A DNA stretch of 64,000 nt from Muscardinus avellanarius (taxonomy: Eukaryota > Chordata > Mammalia > Rodentia > Gliridae). Location of the stretch: the NCBI GenBank assembly GCA_963383645.1, contig OY726559.1, forward strand, positions 123,824,721-123,888,720, read 5' to 3'. The notes under the pieces were generated by a model. That model did no database searches. It saw only the letters and a list, made by a program, of their open reading frames with translations, and was not told the origin of the DNA. The position numbers and the translations under genes are program-made. Positions 44,198 to 55,039 of this stretch are shown in pieces (the stretch's first letter is position 1; every line of letters begins with the position of its first letter).

Positions 44198-45535
44198 GGC
44201 CAGTGCTGGGGCCTCCGAGGCTGGGATCAGAGCCTGCCAAGGGGTGAGGCCAGTGCCGGGGCCAGTGAGACTGGGATCGGAGCCTGCCCTGAGGCAAGGC
44301 CAGTGCTGGGGCCTCCGAGGTCTGGATTGGAGCCTGCCGAGGGGTTAGGCCGGTGCCAGGGCCGGCGGCTGGCATCGGAGCCTGCCTTGAGGCAAGGCCG
44401 CTACTGAGGCCTCCGAGGCCTGGATTGGAGCCTGCCAAGGGGTAAGACTGGTGCCAGGGCCAGTGAGGCCAGGATCAGAGCCTGCTGAGGGGTTAGGCCG
44501 GTTCCGGGGCCAGCGAGGCCGGGATCAGAGTCTGTCATGAGGCAAGGCTGGTGCTGGGGCCTCTGAGGCCTGGATTGGAGCCTGCCAAGGGGTAAGGCTG
44601 GTGCTGGGGTCAGCGAGGACGGTATCACAGCCTACCATGAGGCACGGCCACTATTTAGGCCTCCGAGGCCGGGATCGGAGCCTGCTGAGAGGGTAGGCCG
44701 GTGCTGGGGCCAGCGAGTCTGGGAGCAGAGCCTGCCGTGAGGCAAGGCCAGTGCTGGGGCCTCCAAGGCCGGGATCGGAGCCTGCCAAGGGGTAGGCCGG
44801 TGCTGGGGCCAATGGCTGGCATCGGAGCCTTCTGTGAGGCAAGCCCGCTATTGAGGCCTCCGAGGGCAGGGTCAGAACCTGCCGAGGGGTTAGGCCGGTG
44901 CTGGGGCCATCGAGGCTGGGATCGGAGCCTGCTGTGAGGCAAGGCCAGTGCTGGGGCCTCCAAGGCCAGGATCGGAGCCTGCCGAAGGGTTAGGTCAGTG
45001 CCAGGGTCAGCAAGGTCAGAATCAGAGCCTGCCATGAGGCAAGGCCAGTACTGGGGCCTCCTAGGCCGGGATTGGAGCCTGCCGAGGTGTAGGCTGGTGA
45101 CGGGGCCAGCGGCCAGCATTGGAGCCTGCCTTGAGGCAAGGCCACTACTGGGGTCTCCAAGGCCAGGATTGGAGCCTGCTGAGGGGTTAGGCCGGTACTG
45201 GGGCCAGCGAGGCTGGGATTGGAACCTGCCATGAGGCAAGGCCAGTGCTGGGGCCTCTGAGGCCAGGACAGGAGTCTGTCGAGGGGTTAGGCCAGTGTCA
45301 GGGTCAGCAAGGTTGGGACAGAGCCTGCCTTGAGGCTAGGCTGGTGCTGGGGCCACCGAGGCCAGGATCGGAGCCAGCCGAGGGGTTAGGCTGGTGTGGG
45401 GGCCAGTGAGGCCAGAACCAGGGCCTCCCATGAGTCAAGGCCGCTGCTTGACCCAGTGAGGTCTGGATCAGTCCACCGGGTAGCCAGGCCACTACTGGGG
45501 CCATCAAGAGTGGGATTGGTACTTGCAACGCGGCA
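44198..45535 (+). repeat. GC-rich minisatellite, ~27 units of ~50 bp in ~100-bp dimers
   Basis: Two unit types alternate. X carries GGCCTCCGAGG and ends CTGCCGAGGGGTTA. Y carries GGCCAGCGAGG and ends CTGCCATGAGGCAA. An out-of-phase pair near 44450 (Y beginning, X ending) shows unequal exchange. Three Y units are 2 bp short (GGCTGGCATCGG type). Many CpGs have decayed to TG or CA. Long frames on the minus strand, up to 194 codons, are repeat artefacts. Confidence 0.93.
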
Positions 45536-45709
45536 TGCACAGAGAAATATCGCAGAAAATAAAAATCAGATGCTTCCCCTGATCAGCAATTACTAGGAGG
45601 AAAGGGGCAACAGAAGAGGTCGAATTATAGAAAGGGCCCTATAGTGAAGCAACTAAGGTGACCAATCAGAGGGTATGGAATAGGGGAGGATGGAGCCTCT
45701 TTAAAACTC

Positions 45710-45899
45710 AGGAGGTACATAAACAAATGTATCAAAGTTAATCACCAAACAAGCATGGGATAGAGGGAGAGGGAGGGAATGGGATGGGGAGTGGATGAGG
45801 GCTAATTGGATGATGTGTGCTTGTATATCCTCTCAAGTCTTGTATTCCAATGTGATATATGATTACAATGCACCAATAAAAATAAAATTAAAAAAAAAA
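45710..45899 (+). mobile_element. L1 3'UTR end within the composite
   Basis: AACAAATGTATCAAAGTTAA, a G-rich tract (45762-45797), GGATGATGTGTGCTTGTATA and GATTACAATGCACCAATAAA match the L1 3' ends at 3961 and 29384 feature for feature. Confidence 0.85.
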
Positions 45900-45915
45900 T
45901 AAAACCAGCTGGCCA

Positions 45916-46369
45916 AACATAAAAAATGAAAAGGAAGGGAAAATGTTCAAGATGTCACCCGTGAAAATAACCCAGTAGGTAGTCCAGTAAGAAGCAGGCT
46001 TGCCAAATTGTCTTCATTTTCCAAGGGGAATCACAAGACACCAAAAAGAGTGGTCACCCTGCCAGCTAGGAAGCCACAAGGAGCCTCTCACTTTCCCCCT
46101 TTCCCTACTCCTCTTGATAATGAATTCTCAGAGCCTTTGGCAAGCCCATTCACTTACCTTTGCCCATCTCTGATAAAAGCATGGCTGTGGGGAAAATTAA
46201 TATTTTCTTAATCAAACAAATATATCAATGAGTTCCATGCAGCAGCTGCTAACATGTTTTTCAATGCCTTGATTCCTTGGCAGTTTCTCTTAGGAGAAAG
46301 CCTTTGAGTATGATATGAAAATGAAGAAGTTTTCTGAATTTATTCAACTCATCTTAAAAAAAAAAAACC
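45916..46369. other. Single-copy DNA, nothing recognised
   Basis: No gene or repeat seen between the composite and the next SINE. Confidence 0.45.
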
Positions 46370-46555
46370 TAGCTGGACCCGGTAGCACACACTTGTAATC
46401 CTAGTACTTGGGAGGCTGAGACAGAAGGATTGAAGATTTGAGGGCAGCCTCAACAACCTAGTGAGACTCTGTTTCAGAATAAAATGTAAAAAAGACTGGA
46501 GGTGTAGCTCAAAGGTAGAATGCCCCTGGGTTCAATCCCTGGCACCAAAAACAAA
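46370..46555 (+). mobile_element. Old dimeric SINE
   Basis: AGCTGGACCCGGTAGCACAC to GTTCAATCCCTGGCACC. Confidence 0.8.
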
Positions 46556-46759
46556 GTGAAACAAAAACTTTAAGAGTTGGCTCAAAAAAAACCTTGGAAT
46601 TTTCTAGCTTTTTCTACATAGACAATGAAAAAGAGAAATTTGGATAATTATTTGGGAGATTTGATCAGTTTCTACATCTAATTTGGACGTTCATGTATAA
46701 ATACTCAGGATATAAACACCTAACTTAAAATCTTTGTTGTTTAAACTCTCTGTGTCGCA

Positions 46760-46890
46760 GTTCCCAAGCCTGCAAAACACAGACTATCATGATACCTTCC
46801 TCATAAAAATATTATGAGAATCATGTAAAATAATAATCATAAAATATTTAACACAGAACCTGCTCAGCACGTAGTTTTAGATTTTCTTTC
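46760..46890 (+). mobile_element. MIR
   Basis: CAGTTCCCAAGCCTGCAAAA, ATATTATGAGAATCATGTAA and ACACAGAACCTGCTCAGCAC give the sense MIR 3' half. Confidence 0.65.
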
Positions 46891-47084
46891 CAATGGACAA
46901 CAAAGAACTATCTCAAATTTCCACTTTATTTTGCCTCTGTAGACATGGCTCTAAACATTCTGAATGTCACAGGGAGCCGTAATAGTGAACAAACAGTCTT
47001 TCTGAGTAAAGAGAGTGGAACTTGTTTATTTACAACCTGGAAGGAGACACTGGCTAGAAGACGGATGTGCGTGCCTCTAGGGAT

Positions 47085-47525
47085 GCCGCAGCACATGTCC
47101 ACAAAACGGGTGGTTGAAGAACACAGACATTTGTTCTCATACTTGTGGAGGCTGGAATCCAAGCTCCAGTTGTCTACAGAGTGAGTTCCTACTGGAGGGC
47201 ATGAACGGTAATGAAACCATGTTCTTCCTGGCTGTTAGTGGCTGCTGGCAATCCTTGGATTCCTTGATTGGTGGCCACATGAGTCCCATCCCTCCCTCCA
47301 TCCTCACCTGGCCTCCCTTGTATATCTGGGGTTCTCAAGTATTCCTCTCCTTTTACGTCCAAGGACAATGGCCGTTGGATTTGGTGCCCATTCTAAATCC
47401 AGGATGATCTCATCTTGATATCCTTAACGATTTTAGCAAAGACACAGGGGCCCCATGTTAAGACTTGAACATATCTTTTTGGAGGACATCATTCCTTCAA
47501 ACTACTACAATTACTTTGAGTTTTT
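47085..47525 (-). mobile_element. Ancient MaLR-type LTR
   Basis: CATTTGTTCTCATACTTGTG, GAGGCTGGAATCCAAGCTCC, ATGATCTCATCTTGATATCC and GTTAAGACTTGAACATATCT follow the antisense MLT1-type pattern. Confidence 0.6.
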
Positions 47526-48084
47526 CAAACAAATCCTTTCCCGCCACTTTGTTTTAGGAATGAAATGACTTCCCATCGAGTATTGTTTGATGTGTTCATT
47601 TATCTTGAGAAGCCCAAACACAAAATTTAAGAAGTATGCACTATGTCAAGGAGTCAAGTCTCTTTGGAACCTAGAGTTATTTTGAGACTTGATAGAAAAT
47701 GGTCATAAGTAAGCTTATTCTAATAATTTTGAGAACTAAATCTCAATTTTCTAAATCCTAGTTAATGATTCTGCCATAGACAAAAATAATGACCTGTCAA
47801 AGATGTCTATATCCTGATCCCTGGAAGCTGTAAACACGACCTTACAAAACAAAGGGAATTAAGTTTGCAGAAAGAATTGGGCATCTACCTGGCTGACTTT
47901 CAGACAGGAAGGTCATCCAGGATTTACTAGGTGGGCCTGATGTGATCACAGGGTGCTTAAAAGTAGAAGGAGGAGGCAATGAGGGGGTCAGAGAGATGCA
48001 CTGCAAGGACTGGTCACCACTCTGAAGATGGAGGAAGGGGCCACGGCCAGACTTCTGGGGTTTGCTCCTTTTAGCATTCTGTTT

Positions 48085-48534
48085 TATTTTGTTTTGTTTT
48101 GTTTTGCAGTACTAGGGATAGAATTCAGGGGTACTGTACCTCTGAGCAACACCCCCAGCCCTATTTTTTATTCTTTAGTTTAAAAGAGGATCTCACTGAT
48201 TTGCTAAGGGCCTTAATAAGTAGCTGAGAGCCGGGCGTGGTGGCGCACGCTTGTAATCCTAGCATTTGGGAGGCTGAGACCGGAGGATTGTGGTTCGCGG
48301 ACAGCCTCAGCTACTAAGTGAGGCCCTCTGCAACTTAGTGAGACTCGGTTTCAAATTAAAAAAAAAAAAAATTAGGGCAGAGGGTGTAGCTCGGAGGTCG
48401 AATGCCCCTGGGTTCCATCCCCAGACCCCCCCCCCAAAAAAAAAAAAGTAGCTGAGGTTGTCTGTGAACCACGATCCTCCTGTCTTAGCCTCCCAAATGC
48501 TGGGATTACGAGTGTGCACCACCACACCCGGCTA
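48085..48534 (-). mobile_element. SINE in the MLT1 LTR, split by a younger SINE
   Basis: A (TTTTG)n tail is followed by GCAGTACTAGGGATAGAATT. It breaks at 48228 and resumes at 48456 to ACCACCACACCCGGCT. Confidence 0.83.
48229..48444 (+). mobile_element. Young SINE, T2, nested head-on in an older one
   Basis: GCCGGGCGTGGTGGCGCACG to CATCCCCAGACC, a C-run and an A-tail. AAGTAGCTGAG is duplicated at 48217 and 48446. Confidence 0.9.
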
Positions 48535-48640
48535 GCTTCTAGGGGCAAGGGCAGAGGCTCACATGGAGCTTTCAGAAGGAGCTCAGCTCTGCCAATAGCC
48601 TTTTAGTCCAGTGTGACCCACGTTGGACTTCTTATATATA

Positions 48641-48826
48641 TTGGTGGTAATGGCGTTCCTGGAAAACCCTTCTACCTCCGGGCTACACTCCCAGACATCT
48701 ATATTTTATATTTTTATTTGGAAACAGGGTCTCTTAAGCCAGCGAGGCTGGCTTCGAACCTGCGTGATCCTCCTGTCTCCGCCTCCTAAGCACAGAGATT
48801 ACAAGTGTGCGCCACCACGCCCGGCA
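48641..48826 (-). mobile_element. SINE, T1-short, without a poly-T tail
   Basis: TTGGTGGTAATGGCGTTCCT to CGCCACCACGCCCGGC. TTGGACTTCTTATA before and ATGGACTTCTAATA after are the TSD. Confidence 0.87.
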
Positions 48827-49117
48827 TGGACTTCTAATATTTGCAGCTACAAGATAATAAATTTATGTTAAGGCACTAAATTTGTGGTGACTTGTTATGG
48901 CCACAGGAGGAAATAAATGTAGTTGCATTCTGAATGAACACCATGGAGTCTCTACGTACACTCCCTTAAGATGGTAAGGGGTAGGCAGAGGGAGGCCTGA
49001 TCTCACAAGAACAAGCCACAGTGGGGCAGGGGGAGAGCAACAGGTGTTCAGAATCTAGGTAGCAAGTGGACAGTTGGTGCCTGACCCAGCTGGACTGAGG
49101 AAGCTGAATCCCAGAGC

Positions 49118-49260
49118 TGGGCATGGAGGCACAGGTCTGTAATCCCAGTACTTGGGAGGCTGAGACAGGAGGATCATGGGTTCAAGGACAGCCTCAGCAA
49201 CTTAGTAAAACCCTGGTTCAAAATAAAATAGGAACGGGGGTATGGCTCAGAGGTAGAATG
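49118..49260 (+). mobile_element. SINE lacking its last third
   Basis: AGCTGGGCATGGAGGCACAG to GGCTCAGAGGTAGAATG. Box B and tail are missing. Confidence 0.78.
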
Positions 49261-49797
49261 TAAAGACAAGAAACAGACCATTGTTTCTGCCCAGATTTCC
49301 CAAAAGCCCAGAAATTAGTGGCACTGGGTAGATCAAGAAGTTGAAGTGAAAAGGAGGCTGAAAATTGGATTGTTTTAGGTCTTGTCTCTTTGCTGACCAC
49401 CAAAGTACTAATCTTCTTTAATGTAGCAAAAGACTGGGTTTGTTGTTGTTTCTGCAAAAGGTATAACATACAATCCTTACTCCAAGGACCAGGAGGCATC
49501 GTGGAGATAGGAGCTAGAACTGAAACTTAGGGCCTAAATGGAAGTTTACCCAGGGACAGTTGAACCTCAGCCTTCTTCCTCGCCGCAGCTCCCACCACCT
49601 GGCACATAGTGTTATCTTCTCCAAGTAGGAGACTGGAAACACCTTGTGTGCTAATAAACTCCAATCAGCTCTCAAATCCACAGGGGAGTGGTCCCATAAA
49701 TCTCTTCCCCACAAAGATTCCAATATTCAAGGATACTCAAATCTCTATATAAAATGGTATACTATTTACATACAAACCTACACATATACTCTATATA
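49261..49797. other. Single-copy DNA, nothing recognised
   Basis: No signature seen. Confidence 0.45.
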
Positions 49798-50280
49798 TTT
49801 TGGTGTTTTTGTTGGCAATGGGGACTGAATTCAGGAATGTTCTATCTTTTTTTTCTCAGTGCTGGGGATTGAACCCAGGGGCATTCTGCCTCTGAGCTAC
49901 ACTCCCAGCCTTACTTTTTATCCTTTATTATTTTTTAATTTTTAATTGTTTATTTTTTTATTTTTTATTTTTTTGCAGGTCTGGGGATGGAACCCAGGGG
50001 CATTCAACCTCCGAGCTACATTTCCTGTGCTTTTTTTTTTTATTCTTTATTTTGAAACAGGGTCTCAGTAATTTGCAGAGGGCCTCACTCAGTAGCTGAG
50101 GCTGTCCATGAACCACGACCCTCTGGTCTCAGCCTCTCAGATGCTGGGATTACAAGTGTGCGCCACCACGCCAGGCTTTACTCTTTATTTTGAAACAGGA
50201 TCTCATTAAGTTGCAGAGGGCCTCACTAAGTAGCTGAGGCTGGCTGCAAACCTGTGATCCTTCTGTCTCAGCCTCCCAAT
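49798..50280 (-). mobile_element. Old SINE cluster split by a younger SINE
   Basis: An ID remnant (GGCAATGGGGACTGAATTCA) at 49798-49849 is followed by a second ID half (GTGCTGGGGATTGAACCCAG) with linker to 49935. Its B1 half (GCTGGCTGCAAACCTGTGAT) resumes at 50176-50280. Confidence 0.75.
49940..50175 (-). mobile_element. Nested SINE, T2
   Basis: GCAGGTCTGGGGATGGAACC to GCGCCACCACGCCAGGC. Confidence 0.85.
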
Positions 50281-50495
50281 TATGTATTTTTTATAAAAGG
50301 TGATATTTGTAATGACAAAAGGATTAATTAATAGGGAGCTAATGAAATCCTAAATGTGTATGTACATAGCAAACCTTCAAGATACATTAAGCAAAAAGAA
50401 AATGAATAAATAAATATACAACTACAGTTGGGGGTTTTAACACTGCTCTCTCAGTAATGGATAGAATAAATAGTGTCCTTAGAAGTATGATACTT
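50281..50495. other. Short AT-rich spacer
   Basis: Nothing recognised. Confidence 0.45.
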
Positions 50496-50656
50496 CATCC
50501 AGGCATGGTGGTGCACACTAATAATTCTCGTACTTGAAAGGATGAGACAGGAGGGTTACAGGTTTGAGACCAGCCCTAGCAATTTAGCAAGACCCTGTTT
50601 CAAAATAAAAGAGCTAGGAGTGTAGCGCAGAGTTACAGTGCTCCTGGGTTCAATCG
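50496..50656 (+). mobile_element. Old SINE
   Basis: TCCAGGCATGGTGGTGCACA to GCTCCTGGGTTCAATC. It stops at box B, where an opposite-strand copy begins. Confidence 0.78.
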
Positions 50657-50827
50657 GGATGTTCTATCTACAAGTCACACCCAACCCTAATTTATTTTTT
50701 ATTTTGAGACAGAGTCTTGCTAAGTTACTGAAGGGGTCAATAAGTTGCTGAGACTGGCCTCAAACCTGCAAACCTGTCTCAGCCTCCCAAGTACTGTGAT
50801 TACAGGCATGGGCCACAAGGCCCAGCT
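50657..50827 (-). mobile_element. Old SINE, tail-to-tail with the previous one
   Basis: GGGATGTTCTATCTACAAGT to GGGCCACAAGGCCCAGCTC. The two copies meet at their 3' ends without tails and form an inverted pair. Confidence 0.78.
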
Positions 50828-51183
50828 CTCTGTATATTTTAAATCATCTCTAGATTATATACAATGCCTAATACAATGTAAGTGTGATTGAAATGCAATG
50901 CTCTGTGAATAGTTATTATGATATATTGTTTAAGGAGTAATGGCAAGAAAAGAATCTACATATATTTAGTAAAGATGCAATTTTGTTTTCTAATATTTTC
51001 TGAAGTTGGTTGGATTTATACAAGTGTAACCTGCAGATATAGAGGGCCCACTATATGTGCAGAGAGCTAAGAAATCACCCATCATTTGAGGAAAGTCTCC
51101 AATAGGAAATAGGCAGCACACACACGCACGCACGCATGCACACACACACATACCTTGGAGGAGACTATAGCAAAAGAAGAAAA
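50828..51183. other. Single-copy AT-rich DNA with a short CA run
   Basis: A CACACGCACGCACGCATGCA run lies at about 51118-51150. No gene seen. Confidence 0.5.
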
Positions 51184-51357
51184 ATTTTTTTGGTGGTACT
51201 GGGGTTCCTAGAAACCCTTCTACCTCTGGGCTACACTCCCAGACCTATTTTATATATTTTTTTTTACTTGGGAAACAGGGTCTCTTCGAACCAGCACAAT
51301 CCTCCTGTCTCTGCCTCCCAAGCACAGGGATTACAAGCGTGCACCACCACGCCCGGG
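51184..51357 (-). mobile_element. SINE, T1-short, with further deletion
   Basis: TGGTGGTACTGGGGTTCCTA to GCACCACCACGCCCGGG. The middle is shortened to CTCTTCGAACCAGCACAATC. AGAAGAAAAATTTT and GAAGAAGAAAATTTT flank it. Confidence 0.86.
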
Positions 51358-51460
51358 GAAGAAGAAAATTTTGACAACAAAAAAAGCTGTCATGATAACC
51401 TCAGATAAATAGGACACTGCCTTGGTAAACAAGAACAAGATGCTTTATAAGATAAAATGT

Positions 51461-51703
51461 TTGTTTGTTTGTTTATTTATTTATTTATTTATTTATTTTG
51501 CTGTACCAGGGATGGAAACCAGGGGCATTCTACCGCTGAGCTATGGCCCCAGCCCTATTTTTTATTCTTTATTTTGAAACAAGGTTTCACTGAGTTGCAA
51601 AGGGCCTCACTAAGTAGTAGCTGAGGCTGGTCTAGAACCCAGATCCTCCTGTGTCTCAGTCTCCCAAATGCTGGAATTACAAGCATGACCCATCATGCCC
51701 AGC
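51461..51703 (-). mobile_element. SINE with (TTTG)n(TTTA)n tail
   Basis: GCTGTACCAGGGATGGAAAC to CCATCATGCCCAGCTA. Confidence 0.85.
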
Positions 51704-52218
51704 TAAAAAGACAATTCTTATAAATCAAAATATGATAACAGAAATGATAAACTCAGTAGTTGGGGAAGATAAAGTTGAGGAAATCAAAATTGAAGTAAAA
51801 AGACAAGGAAATGTAAAATATGAGAGAAAATATGAAAAGTAAAGAATTAGTCTAGAACCCAAGATGGAGAAACAGGAAAAGGGGGGAGAGTGAGAGAATC
51901 CTCAAATGAAGGTTTCCAGAGAATTTCCTAGAAATGAGGGTATGAATTGAAGGCACCCACTGAGGACCAGCGAGACGGGCGAAAAACGATCCAGAGTGAA
52001 TTATGTCATCCTAAGATTTCAAAGCAGTGGGGACAGAGAGATTTTAGGCAGTGCCAGGGCAATGATGATGTTTATGCAAAGCAATTGACTGGATGCCGTG
52101 GGACTTCTCAGAAGGAATCAGAGAGCTAGAACATAACAGAACATGCCTGCTGCCTGCCTTCAAAATTCTCAGGAAAGATGGTTTCCAACCCCCAAAACTG
52201 GGGTGGTTTTCCTTTTTC
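51704..52218. other. Single-copy DNA, nothing recognised
   Basis: No gene or repeat recognised. Confidence 0.45.
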
Positions 52219-52419
52219 TCTTTTTGTGGTATGGGGATTGAATCGAGGGCCATTCTGCCCTCGAGCTACACCCCATCCCCTTTTATTTTTTTAATTTTGA
52301 AACAGGGTATTGCTAAGTTGCTGGGGGTCTCACTAAGTTGCTGAGACTGGTCTTCTACCATCTTCCTGCCTCAGTCTCCCAGGTACTGGGATTACAGGTG
52401 TGCACCATCACGTCCAGCC
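52219..52419 (-). mobile_element. Old SINE
   Basis: TTGTGGTATGGGGATTGAAT to GCACCATCACGTCCAGC. Its 5' side carries the duplicated flank described next. Confidence 0.78.
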
Positions 52420-52497
52420 TGCTGGGCCCTTAAGGTTTAAACTTAGAATGTTCACAACATCTTCTGCATTTTGTTCTCACCCTTTCCACTGCACCTG
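52420..52497. repeat. Flank shared with 59960-60036
   Basis: CTGCTGGGCCCTTAAGG, TTTAAACTTAGAATGTTCAC and ATCTTCTGCATTTTGTTCTC match the block after the SINE at 59770 at roughly 83%. In both places it abuts the 5' end of a minus-strand SINE. Confidence 0.78.
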
Positions 52498-52900
52498 GCT
52501 TGGAGTGATTTACTTATTTATTTTTATTATTTATTTATTTATTTATTTATTTTTCTTGGGACAAAGAAACACTGGATGAGTAAGTTGTACTCCTTAGATT
52601 ATGACACACCTTCACCATGGGTGAATGGAAAACCCCTCTCTATTTGTATTTATTTATTTCCCTCTTTATTCTTTCATTCATTGTCTATTTAGAGAGTCAA
52701 CACTATATTAAGCCCTGTTCTTCCAGATGGGAATGAAACAAAGTGCGTGCTCTTAAAGAGCATGTTCTAGTTGTAGGAGAGAGATAATAAACAAATAAGT
52801 AATAAATGGATGTCAGCAAATATATGCAATAAAAAAGAAAATTGAGTGAAATGAATGAGTAAAAGAGTAACACGATCTGCCCGAGGCTTTCAAGGAAATG
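52498..52900. other. (TTTA)n tract and possible ancient repeat
   Basis: A TTTA-rich run occupies 52508-52555. 52690-52870 (AGCATGTTCTAGTTGTAGGA, GATAATAAACAAATAAGTAA) resembles a common ancient mammalian interspersed repeat whose family I cannot name. Confidence 0.4.
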
Positions 52901-53028
52901 CTCTAGTTGCTGTGTAGATGATGCATCTTAGGAAAGAAGGTGCACCTGGGAGACTGAGAGATGAGCTCGTGGCTTCAACTGGCTGTCTGGTAGCCATGGA
53001 GGATGGGGAAGCTGGGGATCTTCGTATA

Positions 53029-53069
<41 letters not shown>

Positions 53070-53242
53070 TACTGGGGTTCCTGGAAACCCTTCTACCTCC
53101 GGGCTACACTCCCAGAGCTATTTTTATGTTTTATTTGGAAACAGGGTCTCTTAAGCTAGCACGGCTGGCTTCAAACCTGTGCGATCCTCCTGTCTCCGCC
53201 TCCCAAGCGCGGGGATTACAAGCGTGCACCACCACGCCCGGC
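53029..53242 (-). mobile_element. Young SINE, T1-short, with (GT)n tail
   Basis: About 19 GT units (53029-53066) stand where poly-T is expected, then GTACTGGGGTTCCTGGAAAC to CACCACGCCCGGC. ATCTTCGTAT and CTCTTCGTAT lie outside the GT array, placing it inside the insertion. Confidence 0.9.
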
Positions 53243-53354
53243 TCTTCGTATGTTTTGAAGGATGAGCCAAAATGATTTGCTGTGAGACTGAGTGAGAGAC
53301 GTAGAACAAAGACAGGTGCACAAGACCCTTCAGTAAGCTAAACAATTACTCCCT

Positions 53355-53758
53355 GGCAAAATACCCACAGCCTGATCCATGGGTCCTGTGAGTGTTACCT
53401 CGTCTAGCCCCAGGTCTTTTGCAGAGGTAATTAAGTGAGGATCTTGAGGAAGGAAGGTAAGCCTGGGTTATCTGGGTGGGCCATCGAATCACATGTATCC
53501 TTACAAGAAAGAGGCCGAAGGAACTCTGACACCGAGAGGAGATGTGAGGATGAAGCACAGGTGCCGGCCCTGGAGTGATACAGCCGCAAGCCAAGGAAGG
53601 CGGCTGCTGGCACAAGTTGACGGGGCGCAGAGATTCTCCCAAGAGCCTCCAGAGGGTTTCAGGCCAGTGATGCTCTCTCCAAACTCTGGCCTGCAGCACT
53701 TTGAAAAGATAGCAGAGTTGCATCGATTTGTTATGGCAGCCACAGGAAACTAACACAG
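53355..53758 (+). mobile_element. MLT1-type LTR
   Basis: GGATCTTGAGGAAGGAAGGT, TTATCTGGGTGGGCCATCGA, CAAGAGCCTCCAGAGGGTTT and GCAGCCACAGGAAACTAACA occur in LTR order. Confidence 0.72.
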
Positions 53759-54937
53759 ACCCCCCACACACACACACTCCTACTTCTTAGTTCATAAGAC
53801 ACTGCCGTGTGGTTGATATATGGCCTAAAGATAGGCGTGTCTACTTATAGAACACATAGCACTGTTCCATGAAACGCATCTGCTGTTTGCTGTGGTTGTT
53901 TATTTATGTCACGGTGTAGATGGTTCCTCTTTCTGTTCTCCCCTCCGTGTTAAAGCGCCTCCAGGCTGTCCTGTGTAAGCACGCCAGTGGGTCCCTGTGC
54001 TGAAGAGCATTTATAGCAAGCCTCTGCCAGACACCCCTTGACATTCCTGTAGAAATGGACATCTACGTTGCTCCCAACTCCCAAAACACCACCACTTGAA
54101 TAGGATTACAATTTTTGCTTCGTCAGGAGGCAGATAGTTGCTGATGTGCTAAAGCAATCATTTCAAGGACAGAAAGAACAGATATCACAGTTGAACCAAA
54201 AGTACAGCTAGAGAGTGAGCCAGCAGCTCGGAAGACATCCAACTGAGTGACATGCATGATCTTTGCTTCTTCCTCCTGTCCATCTTTTCCATGCAGGTCC
54301 TTCTCTGTCCTGCCTTTCTCTCTCCCCAAGAGATCCTAGGAACTCAAAAGGCCTAATGTTTCCAGCTGTCTTGCTGGGCAAATCAGAATGGAAGTCAGCA
54401 ACGATTTTCCTTACAGCATCCTCTGGGAAATCCACCCAACTATGTTCCCCGGCCCGCTCTTGCTTTCACGGTCGTAATGGATAAATATCAAGTGACACAT
54501 GGCGTGTGCAGGACATTCATGACAGAAGGCTGTAAGAGGGCTAGAAGGGGCAGAGACCGTCCCTAGGAGGAAAAAGAATCAAAGCTATTTAGCTAGAAAT
54601 GCAGATGGACGGGCTCAGCTGGCTGAAAGTGCATCCGGTAAACCTGACAGTATCTGCACTTCTACTAAGCCAAGGAGCACAGCTGGTGGATTAGAGCTGG
54701 GGGGAACCACCTGGACATTAGGAAGGACATTTAAACAAGACAGGTCAGAGTCAACGACCATACAGCCCTAAAGATGGAAAATGGGGAGGAGAATAAGCTC
54801 AGTCAGATCAAACACTTTGTCTGAAAAAGACCCTAACCAATAAGAAACCTATTTTTATCTCTATCACTAATTTTCTTATGAACCTGCATCGAGTCCCTTT
54901 GCTGCAGTTTTTTTCTATCTTGAGAAAAGGGTTCAAA
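53759..54937. other. Single-copy DNA, no gene recognised
   Basis: Short frames on both strands at 54120-54490 carry no known domain. No repeat assigned. Confidence 0.45.
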
Positions 54938-55039
54938 AGATACAACTGCACAAAATTAACTCAAAGTAAATTGTAGACTTTCATGTAGGAGTTAAATTTT
55001 AAACCTTTAAGAAAAAAAAAGAGGAGAAAAGTCTTTGTC

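Larger units (their letters stand above)
44198..45899 (+). mobile_element. Composite retroelement: minisatellite + unique segment + L1 3' end, one TSD
   Basis: The left flank TAAAACCAGTTGGCCA (44182-44197) recurs as TAAAACCAGCTGGCCA (45900-45915) directly after the A-rich tail, 15 of 16 bases alike. The junction TT/AAAA fits the L1 endonuclease target. The insert therefore comprises about 27 GC-rich ~50-bp units starting exactly at a unit boundary, about 175 unique bases (CCAATCAG at 45662, TTTAAAAC at 45700), and about 190 bases of the same L1 3'UTR as at 3961. Layout is as in primate SVA (VNTR, unique part, tail). Alternatively it is an L1 with a repetitive 5'UTR and a large internal deletion. 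Confidence 0.8.
47770..48910 (+). mobile_element. MLT1-type LTR, interrupted by SINEs
   Basis: The 5' part 47770-48080 has ATCCTGATCCCTGGAAGCTG, AGGTGGGCCTGATGTGATCA and GAAGATGGAGGAAGGGGCCA. A middle part lies at 48535-48640. The 3' part 48827-48910 has AAGATAATAAATTTATGTTA, containing the AATAAA polyadenylation signal typical of this LTR, and TTTGTGGTGACTTGTTATGG. Confidence 0.75.

Noticed and set aside
44655..45239. Minus-strand frame of 194 codons, repetitive Pro/Arg/Gln-rich
   Set aside because: It is a translation of the ~50-bp minisatellite, and similar frames open on the other strand.
44198..45535. Regular array taken for CRISPR
   Set aside because: There are no unique spacers between conserved repeats; adjacent units are homologous along their whole length, in a mammalian context.
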